A program made the position numbers and the translations under genes. This document shows positions 9,400 to 18,790 of a stretch of DNA of 64,000 bases, piece after piece. The DNA is from Pythium myriotylum (Eukaryota; Oomycota; Peronosporomycetes; Pythiales; Pythiaceae). Each line of letters starts with the position of its first letter. Within the stretch, counting starts at the first letter, position 1. The notes beneath the pieces were generated by a model. It was not told the DNA's origin, ran no database searches, and worked only from the letters and a program-made list of their open reading frames with translations. The DNA lies in NCBI GenBank assembly GCA_023091665.1, contig JALJCQ010000016.1, positions 310,001 to 374,000 on the forward strand, given 5' to 3'.

Positions 9400-12358
9400 A
9401 GCCACCGCCACGCTCTCTGCGTCCACGTCCTCGTGGAGACCATTTGGCCCTTTATCGCTAAGTCAGCACCACCCTTTTTGTCCACTATCACTGCCTCCGC
9501 GTCTCTTGTCAGGTCGACTCCCATCATGTCGGTTCACAATGACTCGCATCACAAACGGGTCTCGATGCCGCCCGTCAGGCTTCAAGTCGTCTCACAACCC
9601 GCGCCAAGTTTACAATGAACAACATAACATCGACCCACAGGTCGATAAACCCGTCAATAACACTCACAACTGTTGAACCCGCAACCCGTTCTTGCACGCC
9701 GAGAAAGGCCGACCACGACGATATGCATCGACGACGTTGGCTCTCACAGTGCTATCACCAAGCCAAAGCCATCGCCTCGGAGCCCCCTTGAACGTTTGTT
9801 GTGGATCCGAGATCCCCCGTGAGAACCTCTTCCAGCGAGAGTCATGATGAAGTCAGTAATCTCTCGTGTGCCCCCGCACGCCGGTCGCGTGCCGCTCGGA
9901 CCCACCGCAGCAGCACATGCGCCACTCCGCGACGCAGCCAAACCCGTCAAGCCTGCCAAACTGGCGGGCATCACGCCTTCAGCGAAGCTCCCTTGCGGCG
10001 GTGCGCCATCCAAGCAAATTCTCGAGCGTCTACGCCGCGAATCGTCCCCGCGTGGGGTGATCAAAACCACCCAGCGCAGCGCTGAGACCGAGCTCGCTGC
10101 CTTGCAGATCGAGCACCGAAGCCTCCAGGAGAAGCTGCTGAGCACCGAGAGTAAGCTCCGCGACCGCGACGCAGAAGTCGCGCGTCTCAAACAAGAGCTG
10201 GAGCAGCTCAAGTGTCGGTTGCCGCAGACGCCTGGCATCTTTGCCGATAAGAAGTGCTCCCATGATTACGCAGAAACGCCTAGAGATCCCGATGCAGAGC
10301 AGCTGCAGTGGGTCGTCGAGATCGTGGAGGCCCGCGAGGCGTTGAGCTCAGAGAGCCTGTGGCACAAGGAGTTGTCACGCCGTCTTCGCTTGCTACAGAG
10401 CCGCATGGAGGCCATCTGCGACGGCCGCGCCGATGTTTCTTCGTCGGCGCTGAACACGATCGACGGCGTTCTGCTCGCGTGCGGGCTTCGTCAGCTCCCG
10501 ACGCCACCCACGGGGAACTGCCAGTTCTACGCCTTCGTCGAAGCAGCAACACAGCGGTGTCTTCTGAAGCTTAAGAAAGCGGCGCAAACGTCAAGCACAT
10601 CGGAGAAGATCCTGCGCCGCATGGAAAAGACGACCGCGACTGTCAAGCGCGGCATTCGAGGGAGCGCGCTGCTTTCATTCGACAAGTTGTTTGACGACTC
10701 GTGGTTCTTGGACGCCTTGGTGGAGGAAGTGAACCGTTCCCACCAGATCCACGACGGTAGCGACAGCTCGAAACGCGCCATTCTGCGCGGCTACTTCAAC
10801 GACATCGCCACAAACGCGTCCGACGTCAACACCACAGTCCCTCCAACTGACTGGGGCTGTGCGCTCACGGTCCGTGAAGGCGCCAAGGCCATGGGCCGTG
10901 TGGTCTACGTTCTCACCGAGCACGAGGCGACAAAGACGACTCCAAAGTATGTCACGTACTCCCGCGTGGAGCCCACGGATCCTTCGGGCGTCGGCTCGAT
11001 GTTCGTCTCCGTCAACGACACGTACACCTCATCTTTCACCGAGTGGTCGACGTGGCTGCTCCAGGATTTGGTGGCGACCGCGTCCCAGCCAGACTCGGCG
11101 CCAGTCCTCCTCACGCTTCGCGATCTTCATTACAGCGCAGTGGTGTTGGACGCACACGTGGGTACTTCCTTCTTCTTCGAAGAGAGGCGACTAACTGCGT
11201 CGCAGCCAGAAGAGACGTCAGCTCGAGAGCCAACGGCGCTGGAGCCTGAAATCGTCACGGTCGAAATTGTCAGCTCCCCGATTCAGTTGAAGCCAGTTTT
11301 TGTCGATGCCCCATCGAAAGTTAGAGCTGTGAAGTTGGCGCCACCTCCGCGTGTATCGAAGCTTGCAGCGCAGACCAAGCAGTTGGTCGCTGGACCTGCC
11401 CGCCCTCGCGTGAGCATCAAAGGTGCTGACTCGGTGCAGAAGCCGAGTGACCGACCGCAGAGAACGGACGCCGCGACGAATGTGCGCGCCAAGAAGACTT
11501 CGGCTGAAATGAGCCGTGTCCCCGTCGCCAAGCGAAGCCGCGAGCCGTCGGCCGACCGTGCTCCGGTGGAAGCATCGCCGCCTCCAGCAGCCTCGCGCGT
11601 CAGCCCTCAAGTGCGTGACCCGCAGCCACAGACACGCAAGCAAGTCGCCACGCGTGCGTCCGACGCATCGACAAGCGGCGTCGTGAAGAAGGAAGGCGAC
11701 ACGACAGCGCCCTCGAAGACTGCCACGCGAGCCTCTCGACCTTCCGCTGCGGTTGGTGCACGCCCGCGGTGGCAGTGATATTCTCGTTTCCCCTAGATAG
11801 CGATCCCAAGTGCAGAGCCCAAGCTGATCGGAGGCTGCGCAAACATCCAAGACGCCTGCTGCTGCTTCTGATCAACTGACCGAGAGAGAGAGCATGCGAG
11901 TATGCCAGCGGAGTAGAGTGCGAGCGAGCTGGAGGCAACCGCGACGCGACGAGACCCAGGAGCGTGGAAGGGAGGGGAGCGAGACGTGCTATGGTCAGTC
12001 TGAGGTCGTCTGCGACTATGGCCGCTGGGTCGGTGGAGGCGTAGTGGCAGTGAGACATCCACGGGTGAGACGCTCGGAGTCATACTTTTCGGGAGGAGAC
12101 CGGAGGCGCTCCTCGTGGATTGCCACAGATGCCGCCGCCAATCCAGCGTCGCAGTAGTTTCACGCCGCCTTGGACTCGGACCCGCAGTCTCGCTTCGTAC
12201 CGCGTCCGGTGTCTGCGGTCGATCGCGAGAGCCTTCAGTGCGCCTTGCATGATACTCTGGTGGGTGGATACTGCTGTTTGATCTCGGACCTTGTGTGGTT
12301 GGTTGTTGTGCATGCAGGCGTTGAAGTGTTGGTGTAGCTGCAAGACACGCAACAGGTT
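9400..12358 (+). mobile_element. OTU-protease repeat element, copy 1
   Basis: A ~2.96 kb unit that recurs as an inverted copy at 24863..27858 and a partial third copy from 62560. Homology with copy 2 starts at about AGCCACCGCCACGCTCTC and ends at about GCAACAGGTT. The unit holds one intact 644-codon gene flanked by about 440 bp upstream and 580 bp downstream that are also conserved. No transposase, reverse transcriptase, long terminal inverted repeats or clear target-site duplication were seen, so the mobility mechanism is unknown. A segmental duplication remains possible. Relative to copies 2 and 3, copy 1 lacks about 38 bp in the left flank, where those copies carry GGTCGATTCCCATCATG in addition to GGTCGACTCCCATCATG. 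Confidence 0.65.
9844..11778 (+). CDS. Coiled-coil / OTU-family cysteine protease-like protein (repeat copy 1)
   Basis: A single-exon gene of 644 aa. Residues about 75-125 are a predicted coiled coil (SLQEKLLSTESKLRDRDAEV and following). The OTU-like core spans about residues 210-440. The catalytic Cys is in PTGNCQFYAFVEAA (Cys about residue 226), a central WGCALTVREGAKAMGRVVYV matches the OTU mid-region, and the catalytic His is in LRDLHYSAVVLDAH (His about residue 429). OTU proteases remove ubiquitin or act on related proteins, and OTU domains also occur in transposons. The usual Asp before GNC is Thr here, so activity is not assured. The C-terminal 200 residues are a basic, Pro/Ser/Arg-rich, probably disordered tail. 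The product differs from copy 2 at only two residues (Gly/Ser and Glu/Ala in the N-terminal part). Function within the element is unknown. Confidence 0.75.
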   Translation: MMKSVISRVPPHAGRVPLGPTAAAHAPLRDAAKPVKPAKLAGITPSAKLPCGGAPSKQILERLRRESSPRGVIKTTQRSAETELAALQIEHRSLQEKLLSTESKLRDRDAEVARLKQELEQLKCRLPQTPGIFADKKCSHDYAETPRDPDAEQLQWVVEIVEAREALSSESLWHKELSRRLRLLQSRMEAICDGRADVSSSALNTIDGVLLACGLRQLPTPPTGNCQFYAFVEAATQRCLLKLKKAAQTSSTSEKILRRMEKTTATVKRGIRGSALLSFDKLFDDSWFLDALVEEVNRSHQIHDGSDSSKRAILRGYFNDIATNASDVNTTVPPTDWGCALTVREGAKAMGRVVYVLTEHEATKTTPKYVTYSRVEPTDPSGVGSMFVSVNDTYTSSFTEWSTWLLQDLVATASQPDSAPVLLTLRDLHYSAVVLDAHVGTSFFFEERRLTASQPEETSAREPTALEPEIVTVEIVSSPIQLKPVFVDAPSKVRAVKLAPPPRVSKLAAQTKQLVAGPARPRVSIKGADSVQKPSDRPQRTDAATNVRAKKTSAEMSRVPVAKRSREPSADRAPVEASPPPAASRVSPQVRDPQPQTRKQVATRASDASTSGVVKKEGDTTAPSKTATRASRPSAAVGARPRWQ

Positions 12359-12566
12359 TCCGCTTGACAATAAATCTAAAATGCAGCAAGATTTAGTGAC
12401 CTTCGCTCTCTTCTACATGCTGCATCATCGATAACTTACCCACTCACTTAGAAACGAAGAGCCCGAGAATCCAGCTGTATCATGGAATTTTACACATCTG
12501 CGTTACAATGCAACTCGCCCACCTCATGACGATATCTTCAGGTATTTCGAGAAAGAAGCATTGCGC

Positions 12567-13193
12567 TCAAATCAATTTCGATACATTAAGTGTGCCATTG
12601 CGGAACTGTCCACGTGTTGCCTGAATGCCGTAGTCGACGTTCTTCTTCTTTTCCTTCTTCTCGGAGGCCTTGCCACGTTTGCGCTTGCCACTGACGACAT
12701 CCGCCTGCTTGTTCTACATAGAACCGGTTAGCTTATTTCCTCACACCTACCGCACGAGAGCAAGTATACCAGTTCCTCCTTCCTCGCGTCGCGAACAACG
12801 CGCGCCTTCTTTATGGCGCTAAGGATGTTGTACGGCATGCTGCGGGTCTTGGCTGCCCTGCCACCGAGCAGCTCTATCCTCTTCGCCTCGTGTTGTTTCT
12901 TCTCCTTCCCCTTGAGGTTGTCCGCGGCTATGCAAGCGCCACAGACTTTAGCGTCCATGCAAACCAGGCCCCGCGTAGCTGGACGTCCACGCACCAAATG
13001 CCTTGACACTCTGGAGCGCGTCGCTGAACTCCTTCTTGATCTCGTCATCGATCGACAGTTCGCTGGCCTTGGTCTGCGCGCGCGAGGGCTTGCCCTGGCT
13101 CTTCTTTGCCTTCCACGACTCCGTCGGGCATTCAAACACCTGCACGGCTTTCTTCTTGCCCGAGGCGATCGGGAACGCTGGCGTCGACGCCAT
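12567..13193 (-). CDS. DUF4602 / C1orf131-like nucleolar protein
   Basis: Exons 13193..12995, 12927..12770 and 12713..12567 give 167 aa, phases matching. It is a short, Lys-rich protein. The middle has LGGRAAKTRSMPYNILSAIK and the end has a YGIQATRGQFRNGTLNVSK motif, which resembles the DUF4602 signature near the C-terminus of human C1orf131 (IGQVGKFKNGTLVLS). C1orf131 is a component of the small-subunit processome, so a role in ribosome assembly is likely. The gene sits about 200 bp beyond the right end of OTU-repeat copy 1 and diverges from the coiled-coil gene at 13349. Confidence 0.7.
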
Positions 13194-13348
13194 TCCTGTT
13201 TCTCAGTCCCAATGTCGACGATGCATTGGTTGGAACTGGACAACGTGCACAGTTTTGGCCAATCCGACCACACATCCTCCATTCTATGATATCTCACAAC
13301 AGAGGTGGTTCGAAATCGATTGAAGTGCAGAGTCTCTTGAGTGGTCAC

Positions 13349-14606
13349 ATGGCGGAGGTGCCCCAAAGTCCGCGGCAGACTGAGACTCAGCGCGACGGCG
13401 CGGGCGCCCTTGCTGACGCGGAGATGGGCAGAGCGGTGCCGCTCGACGTCGGCGTGATGATCCAAGCGATGGGCGGGTGCGTCGCGTTCTACCACCAGAC
13501 CCACAAGATCGAGTTCTACGCCATGGTAGCCGAGGAGTACGGGACGCTTCGGCCTGAGTGGGAAGGTGGATAACCGCTCAGGGAAATGCGCAGACTTGTG
13601 TGCAAGAGCTAATGCACTGCCTGCTTCTCTCTAGACATCCCTGTGAGCGTGATTGGCCGCAAGGAGGAGGATTTGCACCAACTTGCGATCGAACTTGCAA
13701 TGTCCACCGATCGCTCTGTCGTTTCCCTGCGTAAGTGACCAAACGAGGCAGTATCGAATGGGAATGAGCTCTTATTTATCACCGACGTTGATAACTGTAG
13801 CCCAAGATGTTGAGCCACACGTGGAAAGTCTACTCGCCTTCTACAAGGCCGTTGGAGCGATTGACCCGACCACTGCTTCGGTTGGCGAAGACAGAGATAG
13901 TCTGATCGAACCAGAGTCCCCCCAGGAATCCGTTCACTCAGCCACGGGGCACACTGATGGTTCTGCTGGCCAGACCGAAGGGTCTGCCAGTAACCCAGCT
14001 ACCCCTGTCGAAGACCAAGGCGAAGTCGAATCAAGTGAACGAACCGTTTCGTACGCTATTCCTCACCCTCCTGTTGCAGTCCCGAATCGGACTAGCTCTG
14101 TGGCAACGATATCTTCGACAGTGCATACTGTCATCGGCACTCAAACAGCTAGTTTTGCCTACCGCAATGCCCACTCGGCGCTGGAAGAGATGACTAAGGC
14201 CTTCGTGGAATCTAAAAAGCATCTACGTGAACAAGAGGAACGCCTCAAGTCAGCCCTGGCGACGACTCAGCAACAGAAGCACGAATACAAAAAGCTCAAA
14301 GCGATTGTCAAGCAGTATCGGCAGAGAGAGGAAGGGCGCAAACGTATTCAAGCACTGCTAGAGGTTGACGAAGACAGTGACGACGAAAACAAGGACGGCG
14401 ACTCGATCGTGACCGTCCAGGAGGCTCGGAGACTGTTTCTCAAGGAGCTAAAGCGCGCTCGACGACTACAGGAGAGTTTGACGCTAAAATTCCAGCTCCT
14501 CCAGTCAGAGAACCAGCGACATGAGATGAAGACCGAGCAACTCATAGCCCAACTCCGCAACGAGTACACGGACGCCTATGTGTTTCCGTCGGTTGGTCTC
14601 TCTTAG
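13349..14606 (+). CDS. Uncharacterised coiled-coil protein
   Basis: Exons 13349..13565, 13635..13730 and 13801..14606 (372 aa). A conserved-looking globular N-terminus (VAFYHQTHKIEFYAMVAEEY, then EEDLHQLAIELAMSTDRSVV across the first two introns) is followed by an acidic, Ser/Thr-rich linker. The C-terminal half is a long coiled coil (KHLREQEERLKSALATTQQQ, KELKRARRLQESLTLKFQLL). The family was not recognised. It lies next to other coiled-coil and ciliary genes, so a cytoskeletal or basal-body role is possible but only inferred from context. ATG 13349 is the first in-frame start ahead of the first exon block. Confidence 0.65.
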
Positions 14607-14735
14607 GTCGATCTGCGACGTGTGGAGTGTTTTTGACCAATACAGACCCATCATTTGAACCATATTCTCGTGGTGTTGACCAATCAGCGTCGTTCCCTCC
14701 CATTCCTGTTTCTCGCAGCCGCCGAGCAGCTCAAG

Positions 14736-16496
14736 ATGATCTGGCGCGACGACGACAAGCGCGACGAGCAGCAAAAGAAACTCGAGTACGCGCGCGAGCT
14801 GGAGCGGCAGATCGAGCTGCGCAAGGCGCTCGAGCGCGAGCAGAAGCTGCAGCAGGAGGAGTGGGAGCGCCAGTTCGTTCTGCCCCGAGACGAGCAGTCG
14901 CCTGCCAAGTGGTGGACAGAGCTGCGGTCCAGCGAAGCGACGAACCGCTTGGGATTCCATCTCGATGCATCGGCGATGCCGCAGACAAGTGGCGAGCACT
15001 CCGAGTCTGCGGGGCTCGGCAGTGGAAGTGTGTCCGCTTCACATCAACGCTTCCAGAACGATCCGCTCGCTACGCATGACCGGCTACGAGAGAAGGCGCA
15101 GCAGATGGAGTGGAGACGGCTCCTCGATGAGCAGGTGCGCGAAAAAGAACGGCGCCTAATTGCTGAAGCTGAGGAGAAGCGACGGCGTGAGCAAGAAGAA
15201 GCTCAGGAAGAAATGCGATTCTTGCGCGAGCGACAGCTGCGAGCCCAACGGAAGCTCGGGATCATCGACTTCACACCTTCGACAGCGTACGCACCGCAAA
15301 ACTATGTTCCGATTCCGTCACCTCCGAAAGATTTTCACTCGTCACCGATCGACTACGGAGCTGTCCACGACGGATACGGCTCGCAGCCCCAGGAAGTGTA
15401 CCCGCCGCCAGCACCAGTCCACACTCAACTGCGAGACAGTAACTTCAACATCCGTCGCACAGTGGGCCTTGCGGATGGTTCGGAAGAGGGACTAATCGCT
15501 TCTAACCACAGCGTTGCTGACGAATATCGAGCCTTGCTCGCCGAGATTCGACGAGAACGCGAAGAGCTACGGCGAGAGCGTGATGAGCTTCGTCGAGAGA
15601 AGGAAGAGTTACGGATGGAGCGCCAGTTGATGCAGATGGAGAACGAAAAGATGGCGACACTGCTTGAGTCTCAACGCCAAATGAACGAACAGCGACTTGA
15701 GACGATGGAGCGATTTGATCGGGCTCTAGATGCGCGAGCGCCCGTGTCGGAGGCCCCCTCGCCTCAGTACGTCACTTCGACCCACCGTCCCTCGCAGCTT
15801 CCATCACCTCTAGGCGTCGTTCAACGCGACCACACGGTGCGTCAGCTCAAGACCTCCATGGCATCGCTCGCCATTGGGCGCCGCGGCCATCCGAGTCCAG
15901 TGCACAACTCGCGACAGTCACGACTGGGAGCCATGTCGCTGGCAGATTTTGCGCCAGTTACGAATACGCGCCAGTCCCCCAGAACTCCCACCACGCCACG
16001 GCCACGACGCATCGGTCGCTTTCGACAGCAAGATGAGAATCCACTCGAACGTTCTCTGGTCGGAGAGAGTGAGTTTGTGGCCCTGAGTCCTCGTTCTTCC
16101 GGCCTCGAAGCTCCCCGAATCACAGAGACCCGATCTCCCGCCGCGTCCATGATGAATCCACGGAGTGCTGCTCGCGTACAAGGCAATCCACTACGCAATA
16201 GCCGCGTGATCAAGAGCCGTGGTTTCTATGACATCAATCGTGAGGACGCTCTGCCCCCAGCTCGCGACGAGACCAACCCTCTGCGTCAGCAGCGAGCTGG
16301 ACTACTCTCGGGCGAGTCCAGCGAGGATGATGGGAGTGAGGAGAATGCCCATAAACCGAGATTCTCGGAGAGCGAAGGCCAGGACAGTGATGCCGAGGAG
16401 CATAGTGGAGACTACGAGAGCAGGAGCGGTGGACACTCAGACTCGGCGCTCAGTCACAACCTCTTTCAGGTGCAGGTGCTCGTCAACGACGAGTGA
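14736..16496 (+). CDS. CSPP1/CCDC66-like coiled-coil protein, possible centrosome/cilium factor
   Basis: Open frame of 586 aa from ATG 14736. A splice-acceptor-like TTTCTCGCAG sits just upstream, so a 5' exon may be missing. The N-terminus repeats the pattern of CSPP1 and CCDC66 proteins: KKLEYARELERQIELRKALE then LDEQVREKERRLIAEAEEKR, with LGFHLD between. A second charged helix (REREELRRERDELRREKEEL) lies at about residues 270-330. The C-terminus is Ser/Arg/Pro-rich with acidic patches. CSPP1-type proteins bind microtubules at spindle poles and ciliary axonemes. Similarity is to the repeated helix motif, so orthology is not established; it could be another coiled-coil microtubule protein. 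Confidence 0.6.
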   Translation: MIWRDDDKRDEQQKKLEYARELERQIELRKALEREQKLQQEEWERQFVLPRDEQSPAKWWTELRSSEATNRLGFHLDASAMPQTSGEHSESAGLGSGSVSASHQRFQNDPLATHDRLREKAQQMEWRRLLDEQVREKERRLIAEAEEKRRREQEEAQEEMRFLRERQLRAQRKLGIIDFTPSTAYAPQNYVPIPSPPKDFHSSPIDYGAVHDGYGSQPQEVYPPPAPVHTQLRDSNFNIRRTVGLADGSEEGLIASNHSVADEYRALLAEIRREREELRRERDELRREKEELRMERQLMQMENEKMATLLESQRQMNEQRLETMERFDRALDARAPVSEAPSPQYVTSTHRPSQLPSPLGVVQRDHTVRQLKTSMASLAIGRRGHPSPVHNSRQSRLGAMSLADFAPVTNTRQSPRTPTTPRPRRIGRFRQQDENPLERSLVGESEFVALSPRSSGLEAPRITETRSPAASMMNPRSAARVQGNPLRNSRVIKSRGFYDINREDALPPARDETNPLRQQRAGLLSGESSEDDGSEENAHKPRFSESEGQDSDAEEHSGDYESRSGGHSDSALSHNLFQVQVLVNDE

Positions 16497-16662
16497 CGAG
16501 CTGCCATGCGACATAAATTATGGAATCCAAAAGTGATGGTCCCATGAGAATCCTCACGCTAAATCTGGTCCGGCGCCATCCACTGATGTGCTGGAGGAAT
16601 TTTCTCTCCCTTCTATCCTTCATTTGAGCATTTGCGGTGCGAGGCAAAAGCTCGAAGCGAAG

Positions 16663-16926
16663 ATGTCAGGTCGCAAGCACGAGAGCAAGCCCGAGTCCTA
16701 CGGGTGGACCAAGACAGGCAGCAATGCCCAGAGCCGCGTCGAGTATTACCAGCGCGACAATGTGCGCATGGACTACTACCCGACCACGGGGACCGTCAAG
16801 ACCTCGATGGACCACCCGTCGCAAGGCAAGACGCAGATGTTCCGCCGTGACTTGAGCGAGAGCAGCTTCCAGAAGGTGCTCGACAACCCGCGCAGCCACA
16901 CGGGGCAAGGGTATCAGCGCCGTTGA
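16663..16926 (+). CDS. Small uncharacterised protein (87 aa)
   Basis: Single exon from ATG 16663 to the stop at 16924-16926. The protein is hydrophilic, with a dense patterned core (VRMDYYPTTGTVKTSMDHP, then QGKTQMFRRDLSESSF) and the end NPRSHTGQGYQRR. No signal peptide or membrane segment is seen. The ordered mix of aromatic, Gly and Arg residues looks like a real small domain rather than a chance frame. An upstream in-frame ATG (16588) would add 25 residues of unlike composition. Family and function were not recognised. Confidence 0.6.
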   Translation: MSGRKHESKPESYGWTKTGSNAQSRVEYYQRDNVRMDYYPTTGTVKTSMDHPSQGKTQMFRRDLSESSFQKVLDNPRSHTGQGYQRR

Positions 16927-17059
16927 TTAACGTGCATCCAAGTAAGCGGTCAGATGACCTTTTGCATACGAGTTCGAGTGGTGTTTCCAAGGGAATGAAT
17001 ACGTTTAAAATCTGGGCGTTTATTTGGAAGTGTTTTCCTTTTGCAAAATCCCCAACTTA

Positions 17060-18655
17060 TCAAAGGGATTTTTGTGGCACGTCGAGCAAGTCCTGTGACG
17101 GCGCAATGAGTGGCGACACGAGTGGTCGCACGCTGTGCAAAAGTGCGATCGAGTGAGCCCCACCTGCGGAGACTTGGCGTACCGGTATCGCTCCCATGGA
17201 AGAGGGCTCGAGTGGCTCCGGGATGACGGACTGCTTGGCATCTAAATGGCCGAGGCGGCCGTGGCTACAAAATACAAACAGTCAATACTGCAATACCGCT
17301 CGACAGAGATACCAGAATCATGGGAACGTACTCGCTGCGACCAGCACTGTAAGCGAGTCCGTCCGACGTGAGGAAGAGCGTGTGGGAGCCTCCGCACGCT
17401 GCCTGCACGACGTGCTTACCCTTGAGAGCCTCCACGAGTTGCGGCTTGTGGCGACTGCGAGTGTCCCCGAGGCCCAAGCGACCGTACTCGCCTCTACCAT
17501 ATGAGTAGCACTCTCCGTCCTTGGTGACGACAACTGTGTGCCAACCGCCACACGATACACGCCTGCGAATCCTCGCCGAGGTCAGCAACGAAGTTACTCC
17601 ATCACCTGCTCAAACTACTCACAGGGCCGGCTTGTCGTCGAAGAAATCGATCTTTTGTGGTGTGTGGATGTCGGAGCACTGGCCAACACCAAGCATGCCG
17701 TAGTCCTCTTTACCCCAAATGTAAACGCTTCCTGATTCGGTGACAGCAGCCGTGTGGAATGCCCCGCACGCCACCAGAACGACCTTCTCGCCGTTGAAGC
17801 CGTCTACACGGTGCGGGGTACTCACGAAGAGTGTACCTTCGTCACTAAGATCGCGAATCCACTGCTCACCGAGTCCAAGCTGGCCGCTGTCGCATCGGCC
17901 CCACACGTACACATGGCCTTCGGCTGAGAGCGCGGCAGTATGGGCACCACCACAGCTTAGCTTAATGATCTTGACGTCGTTGCCGTCCACATCACGCACG
18001 ATACATTTAGCTGGCATGGATTGGTGGGTTTCGTTGTATTCTTTCGGAAGGCCAAGTTGTCCCCAGTGAGCCTCGCCCCACATGTACAATTCACCTGCAC
18101 GGTCGAAGCGAAAGCAATCAATCCTCGGCTTCGAGACGATGTGATTACCGACCTTACCAGTTGTGGTAACCGCTCCCGAGTGGCAGCCGCCGCACGAGAT
18201 GTAGTCAATGGTGAGGCCATGTAGAGCGAAAAAGTTTACGAGCGTTGGTGTCGACGAGCTCTTCAAGTCGCCGTGGCCAAGCTGGCCCATCTGGGGTGGA
18301 TCACTGGCGTGAGGCACTCCCGTAATCAACAAGAACATTAAATACGCCCACTCACCGCACCCCATCCCCAGGAAAACACTCGACCTTGCGACGTCAACAC
18401 CATTGAGTGGCGCGAGCCGCACGACGCGGCGATCACGTCGTGGCCGCGCAAAGTGCCGATCTGCTGCGGGTAGTTGGCGGCCGTGACCACATCAATGGAG
18501 GTCCAGCGGCGGCTCTCGCCGCGGCCCAGCTGGCCGTCGTCGTTGCAGCCAAAGGTGATCACAGCGCACTCGACCAGCACATCGGTCTGCGGCGTCTCCA
18601 CGCTCATGGTTGCCGTCTGTGTCGCGTCGCAAGGGGTGAATGCGAAATGCTCCAT
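17060..18655 (-). CDS. RCC1-repeat beta-propeller protein
   Basis: Exons 18655..18356, 18290..18158, 18094..17623, 17562..17332 and 17264..17060 (446 aa, or 430 aa from the second ATG at 18607). RCC1 repeats run end to end: FGCNDDGQLGRGE, WGAMGQLGHGDL across an intron, MWGEAHWGQLGLP, VWGRCDSGQLGLGE, IWGKEDYGMLGVGQ, YGRGEYGRLGLGD and RSDHGRLGHLD. Each is followed by the CGxxHTxxxT turn, and the pattern fills a single seven-bladed propeller. RCC1 proteins include Ran exchange factors and many binding scaffolds such as UVR8-type and HERC proteins. No extra domain is present, so the partner cannot be named. Intron 18157..18095 is 63 nt and has no in-frame stop. Confidence 0.88.
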
Positions 18656-18790
18656 TCGACTTGGAGCTGCTCGTGAATGTGAACAGGAAAGGAGTGATGG
18701 TCACAATGGATCCCTTCGATGACACTATTTAGGATAGTTTCTATTTCTATAGATGTCACGGCATTAACGTATACACGTTGAAGTGAGATC

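Noticed and set aside
11218..11850. 210-codon open frame antisense to the OTU gene tail (also at 25371..26003)
   Set aside because: Conserved only because it is inside the repeat; composition is that of an Arg/Cys-rich shadow of the coding strand.
9400..12358. Reading the OTU repeat as an LTR retrotransposon, MULE or Helitron
   Set aside because: No LTRs, no long terminal inverted repeats, no polymerase, transposase or Rep/helicase gene, and ends do not fit the TC...CTRR rule.
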